The notes: generated by a model not told the origin, from the sequence alone. A DNA stretch of 64,000 nucleotides from Rhizobium tibeticum (GCF_900110205.1 NZ_FOCV01000013.1:122499-186498), one strand, 5' to 3'; shown: positions 35,873 to 45,516, counted from the stretch's first letter. A program made the numbers and translations.

Positions 35873-36859
35873 ATGACCAAAGATCTGCTTATGTCGCGTC
35901 GTGCGATTATCGCTTCGGGCATTGCCCTTGGCGTGAGCGGCCTGGCGCCGCTGGCACGCGCAGCCGCACCGCTGAAAGTGGCCGGCATCCATGCATCGCC
36001 CGTCGAGAATGCCTGGAATTCCTGTCTTCACAAGGCCTTGCAGGACGCTGCCAAGGAAGGCGTAATCGAATATGTGTTCTCAGAAGGCGTCTCTGGCACC
36101 GACTATCCGCGCGCCATGCGCGAATATGCCGAGCAGGGCAACAAACTGATCATCGGCGAGGCCTATGCGGTCGAGAAGGAAGCCCGACAGGTGGCGGCCG
36201 ACTACCCCGATACCGCCTTCGTGCTGGGATCAAGCGGCAAGGAGGAAGGCAGCAATTTTGGCGTGTTCGGCACCTGGAACTATGACGGTGCCTATCTCGC
36301 CGGGATGCTGGCGGGCAAGATGACCAAGTCCAACGTCGTGGGCTCCGTCGGCGCCATGCCGATCCCAGAAGTCAACATGCTGATCAATGCCTTCGCGGAG
36401 GGCGTCAAGTCCGTCAATCCCGACTGTAAGCACCTCGTCGCTTTCATTGGCACCTTCTTCGACCCGCCGAAGGCACGCGAAGCAGGCCTAGCCCAGATCG
36501 ACGCCGGCGCTGACATCCTGTTCGGCGAACGCATCGGCACTGCCGACGCCGCCAAGGAGCGCAAGATCAAGGCCGTCGGTTCACTGATCGACTATACGCC
36601 GCGCTACCCCGACACCGTCTTCGCCAACGCGCTCTGGGGCTTCCGGCCGATCCTTAACGCGGCGATCGCCGACGTTGCGGCCGGCAAGCCCGTCGGCCGA
36701 AACTACACAGCCTATGGCCTGATGAAGGAAGGTGGCAGCGACATCGTCTTCGTGAAGGGAGTGGCGCCGGCAGAGGCGGAAGCGGCGATGGAAGCCAAGC
36801 GCGCCGACATCAAGGCTGGAAAGTTCGAGGTGCCGCAGAACATGGAACAGCCGAAGTAA
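35873..36859 (+). CDS. BMP-family (PnrA-like) ABC transporter substrate-binding protein, Tat signal
   Basis: 328 residues after AAAGGGGAACAATC. LMSRRAIIASGIALGVSG is a twin-arginine signal. The mature protein has the basic-membrane-protein fold: KVAGIHASPVENAWNSCLHK, EEGSNFGVFGTWNYDGAYLA, GMLAGKMTKSNVVGSVGAMP. Family members bind purine nucleosides or related heterocycles. It heads a rightward operon with an amidase, ABC components and a deaminase-like amidohydrolase, so the ligand may be a nucleobase-like amide. Confidence 0.9.
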   Translation: MTKDLLMSRRAIIASGIALGVSGLAPLARAAAPLKVAGIHASPVENAWNSCLHKALQDAAKEGVIEYVFSEGVSGTDYPRAMREYAEQGNKLIIGEAYAVEKEARQVAADYPDTAFVLGSSGKEEGSNFGVFGTWNYDGAYLAGMLAGKMTKSNVVGSVGAMPIPEVNMLINAFAEGVKSVNPDCKHLVAFIGTFFDPPKAREAGLAQIDAGADILFGERIGTADAAKERKIKAVGSLIDYTPRYPDTVFANALWGFRPILNAAIADVAAGKPVGRNYTAYGLMKEGGSDIVFVKGVAPAEAEAAMEAKRADIKAGKFEVPQNMEQPK

Positions 36860-36871
36860 TTCGGCTCGATC

Positions 36872-38295
36872 ATGCCCCGCAAGCCGCCAGCAGACGCCAC
36901 CGACGTGGCGGAGATGATCCGTTTCGGACAGTTGACTGCAGCGGAAGCGATGCAGTCTTCCCTCGCCGCCGCCGCGCGGCGTTCCGGCCTGGGCGCGATT
37001 GCCCATCTCGATGAGGAGATGGGGATGGCCGCGGCCCGTGCAGCCGACGACGAACGTTTGGCTGCGCCCCGGCGCTTTTCCGCTCGACCGTTCGGCGGTG
37101 TGCCGACGCTGGCGAAGGATCTTGGTGGCCCGTTCGCCGGTCTGCCGGTGACAGGCGGATCGCGCCTTTTCCAGCGGCGGGGCGGGAAGGCCGACTCCGA
37201 GCTTGCGGCCCGGTTCCGCGCCGCGGGCTTTTGCATGTTCGGCCTGACGACCAGCCCCGAATTTGGCTTGTCGCTGGCAAGCGAACCGGCGATCGGCCCC
37301 ATCTGCCGAAATCCGAATGACCCGACCCGCACCGCCGGAGGTTCCTCGGGTGGTGCGGCCGCAGCCGTCGCGGCCGGCATCGTCGCGATTGCACACGCCA
37401 CGGACGCTGGTGGCTCAATCCGGGTTCCGGCCGCCTGTTGCGGCCTTGTCGGGCTAAAACCCAGCCGCGGTGCCATGCCGGCCGGTCCCTCTTTCGGCAA
37501 TCATCTGGGCGGCATCGCCAGCGAACTCGTCGTCACACGCTCGGCGCGGGATACAGCACGCGCCCTGGAATCATTGAGCGGCAATGCCCGCGGCCCCTTT
37601 CCCGACGTCGGCATGCATGCGCACCGACACCGCCCGCTCAGGATCGGCCTCCTCGCGGATACCGGCGCGCGCTGGCCGACCGGGGCCGACCGGCTCGAAG
37701 CTGTCGAGGCCGTGGCTATCACCCTTGAGAAGGAAGGTCACCGGATCGTTCGGCTCGACTGGAGCGATATCGAGACCACGGTGGAAGCGAGCGCGCGTGC
37801 CTTCTCGGATATCGTCGCCGTCAACCTGGCCAGGTTCGTCGAAGACCTTAATCTCGACATCGGCATGGCCGAACCCATGACGCAGGCGGTCGCCGCCTAT
37901 GGCGGGCCATGCCCGCGACCGCGCTCTGGGCATCGCTGAACGAGGCAGTCCTCGTCAGCCATCATATGTGGATGCTGTTCGAAACGGTCGATTGCATCCT
38001 ATCGCCAATGCTGTCCTCGGCGCCGCTTGCGATCGGCTCGTTTCCGTCCGATCATGGCGACATGAAGCAGCATTTCGAACGCATGACGGCCTTCGCGCCG
38101 CTTGCGTCACTCGCCAATGTCTCGGGGTTTCCTGCCTTGACCCTTCCATTCGGAACAGACGCCGCCGGCCTGCCCCTGCCAATTCAACTCATGGCGCCGA
38201 TCGGCCGTGAACCGCTATTGCTCTCGCTTGCTACGTGCCTCGAAGCTGAAGAACGCTGGCAGCATCGCTTCCCGATTGCGGATTTTGCAGCATGA
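36872..38295 (+). pseudogene. Amidase-signature enzyme, single-base frameshift
   Basis: The first part starts at the ATG at 36872 and carries the amidase Lys-Ser-Ser triad: Lys82 in TLAKDLGG, TAGGSSGGAAAAVAAGI around residues 154-170, and Ser182 in DAGGSIRVPA. After about 37903-37908 the frame must move back one base to continue as AMPATALWASLNEAVLVSHH and on to the stop at 38293-38295; as written it stops at 37939. One base restored gives 474 residues, the usual length. It overlaps the ATPase start by four bases (ATGA). The function would be hydrolysis of an imported amide. A weak ribosome site precedes the start. Confidence 0.85.
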
Positions 38296-39818
38296 CGCCG
38301 GTGCTGGAAATTTCCGGCGTTTCCAAGCGCTTCGGCGACAACCTCGCCAATGATGATATTTCGCTTTTGCTCAACGAGGGCGAGATTGTGGCGCTTCTAG
38401 GCGAGAACGGTGCCGGCAAGACGACGCTGATGAGTATTCTCTTCGGCCATTACGTCGCGGATGCCGGGCACATTCTCATCCATGGCCGCGAACTGCCGCC
38501 CGGCAAGCCCCGGGAAGCGATCCGCGCCGGCGTCGGCATGGTTCACCAGCATTTCTCGCTGGCGCCGAATCTGACGGTGCTCGAAAACATCATGACCGGC
38601 ACGCAAAAGCTCTGGGCGTGGCGCTCCGAAACAAGCGCTGCACGCAAGAAGCTGCTCGCAATTTCCGACCGCTTCGGCCTCAAGGTCTCTCCGGACGCGC
38701 GCCTTGGCGATCTCTCGGTCGGCGAGCAGCAGCGCGTCGAAATCCTGAAAGCGCTCTTCAACGACGCCCGCATCCTGATCCTCGACGAGCCGACCGCGGT
38801 CCTGACCAATATCGAGGCGGAGCGGCTGTTTTCGACACTCAAGGAAATGGCACGGCATGGTCTGTCGGTGATCTTCATATCCCACAAGCTGGACGAGGTC
38901 ATGGCGGCAGCCGACCGCATCGTCGTGCTGCGCGGCGGCAAGATGGTGGCCGAGCGCCGCGCCTCAGAAACCAGCAAGGCGGAACTTGCCGAACTGATGG
39001 TCGGCCGCCGGGTCAGCCGGCCGGTGCGTGAGCCTTCGACGCCGGGCGCCGTCGTACTGGAAGCCGCTGGCATCTCGGTTAGGATCGGCGGCGTCGACAG
39101 ACTGAAGAATACAAGCTTCCGTCTCCGGGAAGGTGAGGTGCTCGGCATCATCGGCGTCTCCGGCAATGGCCAGGCGGCTTTGGCCGCGCTGCTGTCCGGC
39201 ACGCAGTCGCGCACGGCCGGCGATCTCATCCTGTTTGGCCAACCCGTCGGCAATCTCGTTGTCGCCGATATCGTGGCGGCGCATATCGGCCGCATTCCCG
39301 AGGACCGAAACAGGGAAGGCGCGATAGGCGAAATGGCGATCTGGGAGAATACCGTGCTCGAACGCCTTTCCACCTTTTCCAGCCGTGGACTGGTGGACCG
39401 CAAGGCAGGCATCGCCTTCGCCCGCGAGATTATCGACGCATTCGACGTGCGCGGCGGCAATCCGCAGAACCGCACCCGGCTTCTTTCCGGCGGCAACATG
39501 CAGAAGCTCATCCTCGGCCGCAATCTTCACCAGCGCCCGCGCATATTGATCGCAGCGCAGCCGGCGCGCGGCCTCGACGAGGGCGCGGTCGCCGCGGTCC
39601 ACACGCGAATCCTTAAAGCCCGCCGCCAGGGTACGGCCGTGCTTTTGATCTCCGAGGATCTCGATGAGGTGATCGCGCTTGCGGACCGCATCCAGGCCAT
39701 CGTCGGCGGTCGGCTTTCTCCGCCGGTCGATGCGCAACATGTCGATGCGCGCCGGCTTGGCCTGATGATGGCGGGCGACTGGAGCGATACGACAGGGGAG
39801 GCCGAAGATGCGATTTGA
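38292..39818 (+). CDS. Nucleoside-type (BMP) ABC transporter ATPase, two cassettes
   Basis: 508 residues with two ABC domains. The first has Walker A GENGAGKTT (37-45), signature LSVGEQQRVEILKALF and Walker B LILDEPTAVLT. The second is degenerate as usual for this family: GVSGNGQAAL in place of Walker A, LSGGNMQKLILGRNL, and LIAAQPARGLD in place of Walker B. It drives the two permeases encoded next. Overlaps by four bases with the amidase and eleven with the first permease show tight coupling. Confidence 0.92.
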   Translation: MTPVLEISGVSKRFGDNLANDDISLLLNEGEIVALLGENGAGKTTLMSILFGHYVADAGHILIHGRELPPGKPREAIRAGVGMVHQHFSLAPNLTVLENIMTGTQKLWAWRSETSAARKKLLAISDRFGLKVSPDARLGDLSVGEQQRVEILKALFNDARILILDEPTAVLTNIEAERLFSTLKEMARHGLSVIFISHKLDEVMAAADRIVVLRGGKMVAERRASETSKAELAELMVGRRVSRPVREPSTPGAVVLEAAGISVRIGGVDRLKNTSFRLREGEVLGIIGVSGNGQAALAALLSGTQSRTAGDLILFGQPVGNLVVADIVAAHIGRIPEDRNREGAIGEMAIWENTVLERLSTFSSRGLVDRKAGIAFAREIIDAFDVRGGNPQNRTRLLSGGNMQKLILGRNLHQRPRILIAAQPARGLDEGAVAAVHTRILKARRQGTAVLLISEDLDEVIALADRIQAIVGGRLSPPVDAQHVDARRLGLMMAGDWSDTTGEAEDAI

Positions 39819-40857
39819 GCGTCGCGAGCATCGGCCGTTCTACCTTCTTGTCGGCACGCCGATCATCGCCGTCGCCGCGGCACTCGCGCTTTCTGGCATC
39901 CTGATCTCCATTGCCGGCGGGCCGGTCTTCGAAGCCTATCGGCGCATCCTCACCGGCGCGTTCGGCTCGCGTCTCTCGGCGACTGAGACCCTAACCCGGG
40001 CGACACCGCTAATTCTCACCGGGCTTGCCGCCGCCGTCGCATTCCGGGCGAGGCTCTGGAATATCGGCGCGGAGGGCCAGTTCTATATCGGCGCGATCGC
40101 GGTTGCCGCGTGCGGCTCGAAACTGCTGGCGGCCCTTCCCGGCCCCATCCTCATTCCGGTCCTGCTGGTGATCGGCGCGGTCGCCGGCATGGTGCTGATC
40201 CTGATCCCGCTCTGGCTCAGGCTCCGCTTCTCGGTCGATGAAGTGGTGACCAGCCTGCTCATGAACTTCATCGCGCTGCTTTTCGTCTCGATGCTGATTA
40301 ATGGCGTGCTGAAGGACCCGATGGCCTTCGGCTGGCCGCAGTCCCAATCCGTCGTCGACCACGCCATGCTGCCCAAGCTGATCGCCCGCTCGCGACTGCA
40401 TATCGGCTTCGCGATCGCGATCGTGCTTGCTGTCATCGTTCATTTCCTGCAGGCGAGGACAGTCTTCGGCATGCAGTCGCGCGCTGCCGGCCTCAATCCC
40501 CAAGGTGCCGTGTTCGCGGGCGTGCCCCTGGCGCTCACGCTGGTCAAAGTGGCCTGCCTTTCCGGCGGGCTTGCCGGCCTCGCCGGCGCGATCGAGGTCA
40601 TGGGCGTCAAAGGCTACGTCACCACTGATCTGTCCCCCGGCTTCGGCTATTCCGGCATTGTCGTCGCCATGCTCGCCAATCTCAACCCGCTCGGTGTCGT
40701 GCTCACGGCACTCTTCACCGCCACCATGTTCGTCGGCGCGGACGGCATGAGCCGCAGCCTCGGCATCCCGACCTATATCGCCGATGTAACGGTGGCGCTG
40801 TCACTGCTCACCATGCTGGTGGCGCTGTTTTTCACCCAATACAGGATCCGCCGATGA
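39808..40857 (+). CDS. Nucleoside-type (BMP) ABC transporter permease 1
   Basis: 349 residues, around eight to nine membrane spans. ATPLILTGLAAAVAFRARLW, NIGAEGQFYIGAIAVA and DEVVTSLLMNFIALL are typical of the BMP-family permease. Its ATG lies after GGGGAGGCCGAAG inside the ATPase end. It overlaps the second permease gene by four bases, and the two form the inner-membrane channel. Confidence 0.92.
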   Translation: MRFERREHRPFYLLVGTPIIAVAAALALSGILISIAGGPVFEAYRRILTGAFGSRLSATETLTRATPLILTGLAAAVAFRARLWNIGAEGQFYIGAIAVAACGSKLLAALPGPILIPVLLVIGAVAGMVLILIPLWLRLRFSVDEVVTSLLMNFIALLFVSMLINGVLKDPMAFGWPQSQSVVDHAMLPKLIARSRLHIGFAIAIVLAVIVHFLQARTVFGMQSRAAGLNPQGAVFAGVPLALTLVKVACLSGGLAGLAGAIEVMGVKGYVTTDLSPGFGYSGIVVAMLANLNPLGVVLTALFTATMFVGADGMSRSLGIPTYIADVTVALSLLTMLVALFFTQYRIRR

Positions 40858-41795
40858 ACGCGATCGTCGACATCCTCACCTCGGCCGGCCTCTGGGCGGC
40901 GATCCTGCGGATCGCGACACCTTTGGTATTCGGCACCTTGGGCGCGCTGCTTTGCGAACGCGCCGGGGTGCTCAACCTCGGCATCGAGGGCATCATGACC
41001 TTTGGCGCGATGATCGGATGGCTAGCAGTCTATCACGGGGCCGATCTCTGGACCGGTCTTCTGGTGGCGGCCATCGCAGGCATGGTATTTGGCCTGTTGC
41101 ATTCCGCCCTGACGGTCACGCTCGGCCTTTCACAGCACGTCTCGGGTCTGGGCGTGACACTGTTCGCATCGAGCTTCAGCTACTATCTCTTCCGCCTGAT
41201 CGTGCCGGTCGCGGGCACGCCGCCGACGATTGTGCCCTTTCAGCCGATCAACATACCCGTCCTATCCACTCTTCCCTTCGTTGGCCCCGCCTTCTTCACG
41301 CAGACGGCGCCAACCTATCTTGCCATCGTCATGGCGCTGCTGCTTGCCTATGTCGTCTTCCACACACCGCTGGGCCTTGCGATCCGCATGACCGGCGAGA
41401 ACCCGCATGCGGCAGAAGCGCAGGGCGTCAATCCGATGCGGATACGCTATGGCGCGGTGATCGTCGGCAGTGCGCTGATGGGCATGGGCGGTGCCTTCCT
41501 CACGCTTTCAGCCTTCAACAGCTTCTTCCCGACGATGGTACAGGGGCGCGGCTGGATCTGCATCGCGCTTGTCGTCTTTTCATCGTGGAGGCCGGGGCGT
41601 GCCCTGTTCGGGGCTTTGCTCTTCGCCTTCTTCGACGCCTTCCAGCTGCGCTTGCAGACTGTGGTGCAGGGCATACCATACCAGATTTTTCTGATGACCC
41701 CCTATGTACTTTCGATCGCGGCGCTCGCCGCCATGGCGCGGCGCGCCCGCGTGCCACAGGCGCTGATGCAATCCTATCGCCGTGGCGAACGATAA
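40854..41795 (+). CDS. Nucleoside-type (BMP) ABC transporter permease 2
   Basis: 313 residues, about eight spans. RIATPLVFGTLGALLCERAG, VLNLGIEGIMTFGAMIGWLA and VHFLLFMG-like spacing before FSSWRPGRALFGALLFAFFD match the second permease of BMP-type systems. It starts within the ATGA overlap with the first permease. It is followed after 12 bases by the deaminase-like gene. Confidence 0.92.
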   Translation: MNAIVDILTSAGLWAAILRIATPLVFGTLGALLCERAGVLNLGIEGIMTFGAMIGWLAVYHGADLWTGLLVAAIAGMVFGLLHSALTVTLGLSQHVSGLGVTLFASSFSYYLFRLIVPVAGTPPTIVPFQPINIPVLSTLPFVGPAFFTQTAPTYLAIVMALLLAYVVFHTPLGLAIRMTGENPHAAEAQGVNPMRIRYGAVIVGSALMGMGGAFLTLSAFNSFFPTMVQGRGWICIALVVFSSWRPGRALFGALLFAFFDAFQLRLQTVVQGIPYQIFLMTPYVLSIAALAAMARRARVPQALMQSYRRGER

Positions 41796-41807
41796 CGAGG
41801 AGATCCC

Positions 41808-43097
41808 ATGTTCGACCTGATCATCCGAAACGCCAACCTTCCCGACGGCCGCACCGGCGTCGACATCGCCGTAGAGGGAACAAAGATTGCCGCCGTCGAA
41901 CCCCAGATTGGCGCCCTTGCGAGAACGGAAATAGATGCGACCGGCCGGCTGGTAACGCCGCCCTTCGTCGATCCTCATTTCCATATGGACGCGACACTGT
42001 CGCTCGGCCTGCCGCGAATGAATGTCTCCGGCACGCTCCTGGAGGGCATCTCGCTCTGGGGTGAGCTTCGGCCGCTCTTGACGAAGGAGGCGTTGGTCGA
42101 GCGAGCCCTGCGCTATTGCGACCTTGCCGTCAGCCAAGGCCTGCTGTTCATCCGCAGTCATGTCGATACGTCTGATCCGCGCCTGGTGACGGTCGAGGCG
42201 ATGATCGAGGTCCGTGAGAAGGTGAAGCCCTATATCGATCTGCAGCTCGTCGCCTTCCCGCAGGATGGCTACTACCGCTCCGAAAACGGCGTTGCGTCGC
42301 TCAACCGCGCGCTCGACATGGGCATCGACATCGTCGGCGGGATCCCGCATTTCGAACGGACGATGGACGACGGACGTGCCTCGGTGGAAGCGCTCTGCAG
42401 GATCGCCGCCGATCGCGGCCTGCCAGTCGACATGCATTGCGACGAGACCGACGACCCCATGTCGCGGCACATTGAGGTGCTGGCCGCCCAGACGGTGCGT
42501 TTTGGCCTGCAGGGCCGCGTCGCCGGCTCCCATCTTACCTCGATGCATTCAATGGACAACTACTACGTCTCGAAGCTAATCCCCCTGATGGCCGAGGCGA
42601 AGATCAACGTCATCCCCAACCCGCTGATCAACATCATGCTGCAGGGCCGGCATGACAGCTATCCGAAGCGGCGCGGCCTCACCCGCGTGCGCGAGCTGAT
42701 GGATGCCGGCCTCAACGTCTCTTTCGGCCACGACTGCGTCATGGACCCCTGGTATTCGATGGGGTCGGGCGACATGCTGGAAGTCGGCCACATGGCGATC
42801 CATGTGGCGCAGATGGCCGGGCTCGAAGACAAGAAGAAGATCTTCGATGCCATCACCGTCAATTCGGCTAAGACAATGGGCCTCGAAGGCTACGGCCTTG
42901 AGAAGGGGTGCAACGCCGACTTTGTAATCCTGCAGGCTGCTGACCCGCTTGAGGCGCTGCGGCTAAAGCCGACGCGGCTTGGCGTCATCCGCCGCGGCAA
43001 GGTCATCGCCCGCTCCATGCCACGCATCGCCGAGCTCTCCCTCGATGGCCGCCCCGAGCTGATCGATAGCGGGCGGGATTACGTGCCCTTAGGCTGA
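41808..43097 (+). CDS. Cytosine-deaminase-like amidohydrolase
   Basis: 429 residues after CGAGGAGATCCC, no signal peptide. Metal ligands are visible: VDPHFHMDATLS (H57, H59), VDMHCDETDD, GSHLTSMHSM and SFGHDCVMDPW with the catalytic Asp. This is the CodA branch of amidohydrolases, which deaminate cytosine, isocytosine, creatinine or aminotriazine-like rings. With the BMP transporter and the amidase it suggests import and deamination of a heterocyclic nitrogen compound. The exact substrate cannot be read. Confidence 0.88.
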   Translation: MFDLIIRNANLPDGRTGVDIAVEGTKIAAVEPQIGALARTEIDATGRLVTPPFVDPHFHMDATLSLGLPRMNVSGTLLEGISLWGELRPLLTKEALVERALRYCDLAVSQGLLFIRSHVDTSDPRLVTVEAMIEVREKVKPYIDLQLVAFPQDGYYRSENGVASLNRALDMGIDIVGGIPHFERTMDDGRASVEALCRIAADRGLPVDMHCDETDDPMSRHIEVLAAQTVRFGLQGRVAGSHLTSMHSMDNYYVSKLIPLMAEAKINVIPNPLINIMLQGRHDSYPKRRGLTRVRELMDAGLNVSFGHDCVMDPWYSMGSGDMLEVGHMAIHVAQMAGLEDKKKIFDAITVNSAKTMGLEGYGLEKGCNADFVILQAADPLEALRLKPTRLGVIRRGKVIARSMPRIAELSLDGRPELIDSGRDYVPLG

Positions 43098-43313
43098 ACC
43101 GGGTGTCGCCGCGTTACACCGCCATCAAGCGCGTCGGGATTGCCAGCGGCACATGAATCTTTAGCCGAACGCTGGCTTAAGATCGAGAAGGACGTCTGTA
43201 GCATCCGCCTAAACCACGCGGTGTCTAGTGAAGCGTGATGTGTTTAGGACCATGCTAGGATTGCCAAAGAATGAGCTATAGGGAAATTGCATGGCTGCTA
43301 TTCAGGGCCAACC

Positions 43314-43730
43314 TCAGGGCCTCTTAAAGGGTCCCTCTTCATTCGCATTACGGTTCAGCCGCTCGATCAACTCCTCAGCCTCCTCTTCGGACAGCATGTC
43401 CATGACGATCCCATCGATAACGAGCGGCTGTCCAGTTGTCGCATCGACTACCGTCCAGTAGACGTTCAGGTTCTTGCGACGGCTATACCGCTCGGTTGCC
43501 ATGAGACGTGCCTTTGGGTGCTGTGGCGCGGTCTTTGCCTTCCTAGTCCCCTTCCTCTTCTTCATCCCCTTCTCTTGGGCGTTAAGGATAAATTCAAGGT
43601 TGCTAGCGGTATCGTGGGGTAACCGATCGAGAACCGCTCCGTTCGCTTCCGCCGCCTTTCCTTCGCGGTAGTCTACGACACGCCATGTGCTATCAGAGTT
43701 CTCCTCTAAACCGTACCGCTTGTAGGGCAT
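43314..43730 (-). CDS. Hypothetical protein with two repeated modules and a basic linker
   Basis: 138 residues. Residues 5-50 (RYGLEENSDSTWRVVD...LEFILN) and 81-126 (RYSRRKNLNVYWTVVD...LIERLN) align as two copies of one module, sharing RY, W-x-V-V-D, G-x-V-[LM]-D-x-L and a final LN helix. The 30-residue linker is strongly basic (KGMKKRKGTRKAK). No known domain was recognised. Codon use looks less GC-rich than in the neighbouring operons. Nothing close by shares its strand, so it is a single gene. A nucleic-acid contact through the linker is conceivable only. Confidence 0.65.
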   Translation of the reverse strand: MPYKRYGLEENSDSTWRVVDYREGKAAEANGAVLDRLPHDTASNLEFILNAQEKGMKKRKGTRKAKTAPQHPKARLMATERYSRRKNLNVYWTVVDATTGQPLVIDGIVMDMLSEEEAEELIERLNRNANEEGPFKRP

Positions 43731-44353
43731 TGGTCACCGTAGGTTATTTTAGATATACCTGAAACGCAGACCCCGAATGTTTTGTTGCAAATTCATCTGA
43801 CAGCCATCCAATATGCGGGCACGCGCGCCGCCACGGTATCCCCTTCTGCACCATTACAGGCAGCGGCAGCGCTGCATCATTGCCGCTCGTTGAACGCCAT
43901 CAGGCTCGGCCTCAGAGCGTGGCAGCCGTGCGATGGAGGTGACAGAGCAATGCTTGCCCCGGGCTGCGCGGGCGGCTCTCCTGCCATGGTCCCATCCACT
44001 TTGAGGCGGCTAGACTGACGGCGGATGTCGCCAGGCAGGCCACGCATTGCGTCAGGTCGTCGCCACCTTGTCCACCCAAACGCCACTATTTCGCGAGGGC
44101 CAATCAAACTCCATGCGCCATCACATCGACGGCAAACCAGTAGAACCAATTTCCGACAGCTGACCGTCGCGTTGCGCAACGACGCTTTCTCAGCCTGAAA
44201 AGAAGTAACGATGAAATGGCGCCTCTCACGGGGAGCCGGCCCAATCCCTCAGCTCCCCCGAGCAAGCTGAGCAGATCCGAGCAGCTCTTCTCGAACGAGA
44301 TAAGCGGGCCCGATCTCCGAACCCAGCTGGACGCGGCTCGACCGTCGGCACAA
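43731..44353. other. Intergenic stretch, no supported gene
   Basis: About 620 bases. The minus-strand open frame at 43877-44179 has no family resemblance, arginine-rich composition and no good ribosome site, so I left it out. No tRNA cloverleaf, terminator or repeat was recognised. Confidence 0.4.
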
Positions 44354-44620
44354 TCACGCGAACCGGGTCAGAGTGCGCGCGCGCGCTTTTGCGGCTTCTT
44401 CCTCGCGGTTGTGCGGCGGTTGTGAAGTCTCGAGTGAATCGAGCAACTCGCGCGCGCATGCCGCGATCGAACCGACCGCGCGGTCGAACGCCGCCTCATT
44501 GCGTTTCGACGGTTTCGTCGTTCCGCTCAGCTTTCGCACGAACTGCAACGCAGCGTCCTGGATTTCCTGGTCCGTCGCGGGCGGATCGAAATTGAACAGC
44601 GTCCTTATGTTTCGGCACAT
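44354..44620 (-). CDS. DUF2277-family protein
   Basis: 88 residues. MCRNIRTLFNFDPPATDQEI, then DAALQFVRKLSG and AKARARTLTRFA at the end, is the DUF2277 pattern and the length is normal. The N-terminal Met-Cys-Arg-Asn-Ile is the most conserved part of the family. Soluble and mostly helical; function unknown. It stands alone in a gene-poor stretch. Confidence 0.85.
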   Translation of the reverse strand: MCRNIRTLFNFDPPATDQEIQDAALQFVRKLSGTTKPSKRNEAAFDRAVGSIAACARELLDSLETSQPPHNREEEAAKARARTLTRFA

Positions 44621-45093
44621 GACTTGCTCCCAGTGATCTTCATTTCCTTCGCACCTTGAGGGCGGGGCGGTGGCTTAGCGGGCGCCAAGAGGTTCGAGGT
44701 GCTCGTGTATGTTCTGTCGGGCCGCCGCTTCCTGTGCGCCAACTGCATGCTGCCAATGGCGGAAGATGCGTTAAACGCCTAAAATAGCGAGTCAGAAGGT
44801 ATAAGTCATCCTAGCGCCCATCGATCCAGGCATTGAGTGCATAACACGCCATGGCGATAGCGGCACCGTGAAGGGTGACTTCTACCGCGCGGCGCCGGAA
44901 TCAATCCATTCCTCTCACCGCTTAAACGTCGATCCTGTAGACGCAATCCGTTCCGTGACATCCAAGGCCCGGTAACAGCCGTCACCTTTTCCTGGTGTGT
45001 CGAGCGTCAGGGCCTGACTGCAGGCAGGATCGCCGCCGTCTGATACGGCAAACGCTGCGCGCGCCTCTCCGCCCCCGATAAGCTGTTTAGTCT
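44621..45093. other. Intergenic stretch, no supported gene
   Basis: About 470 bases. On the minus strand near 44816-44900 a short frame (VEVTLHGAAIAMACYALNAW) ends at a TAG and lacks a start, so it could be a gene fragment, but no family was recognised. No RNA gene seen. Confidence 0.35.
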
Positions 45094-45405
45094 TCAGTGA
45101 GCAGCTTTCCAGACAGAATGGTCGCTATCGACAGCGTCACGCTTGGCTAACAGCGCCCGCAATACCGCTTCAGGTTCCCGCTCCATGATCCGAAGCAAGG
45201 TGCGCGCGGCGCCGGACGGTTGCCTCGATCCCTGCTCCCATTTCTCATACCCAGACGCGCTCGTTCCCAGCACGGTCGCCATCTCGTCCTGGGTCAGGTC
45301 GCGTTTCTTATGGATTGCTTTCGCATCGACCGTGCCAAGATCAATCGCGTTTATGCGAATGCCCGGCAGGTCCGTCCCCTGGGAATGAGCCAACGCCTCA
45401 GACAT
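45094..45405 (-). CDS. XRE-family helix-turn-helix protein, antitoxin-like (HigA/MqsA type)
   Basis: 103 residues from the ATG at 45405 (MSEALAHSQGTDLPGIRI), the typical start of this group; the frame is open to 45498 but that extension has no match. The HTH is LTQDEMATVLGTSASGYEKW followed by EQGSRQPSGAARTLLRIMER. Relatives are HigA/RelB-like antitoxins or autoregulators. I see no RelE/HigB toxin frame on either side, so it is an orphan or a plain regulator. Repeated TGTTTAG elements lie upstream. Confidence 0.75.
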   Translation of the reverse strand: MSEALAHSQGTDLPGIRINAIDLGTVDAKAIHKKRDLTQDEMATVLGTSASGYEKWEQGSRQPSGAARTLLRIMEREPEAVLRALLAKRDAVDSDHSVWKAAH

Positions 45406-45476
45406 AGCCTGACGAGCAGACGATGAGCGCACGCCATATACCTCGTGTGCAGCGCAGCAACGATTGCCCCTTGCAA

Positions 45477-45516
45477 TGTTTAGAAAAATATCTATCACTA
45501 AACAAATTGCTAAACA
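45477..45516. promoter_or_regulatory. Candidate operator with TGTTTAG/CTAAACA repeats
   Basis: TGTTTAG (45477-45483) faces CTAAACA (45498-45504), and a second CTAAACA follows at 45510-45516. The AT-rich block is about 70 bases upstream of the HTH start and 90 upstream of the divergent transporter operon at 45606. It could be the HTH protein's own operator and may also affect the transporter operon. Confidence 0.45.

Noticed and set aside
43877..44179. 100-codon minus-strand frame
   Set aside because: No family pattern, Arg/Cys-rich composition and no ribosome site.
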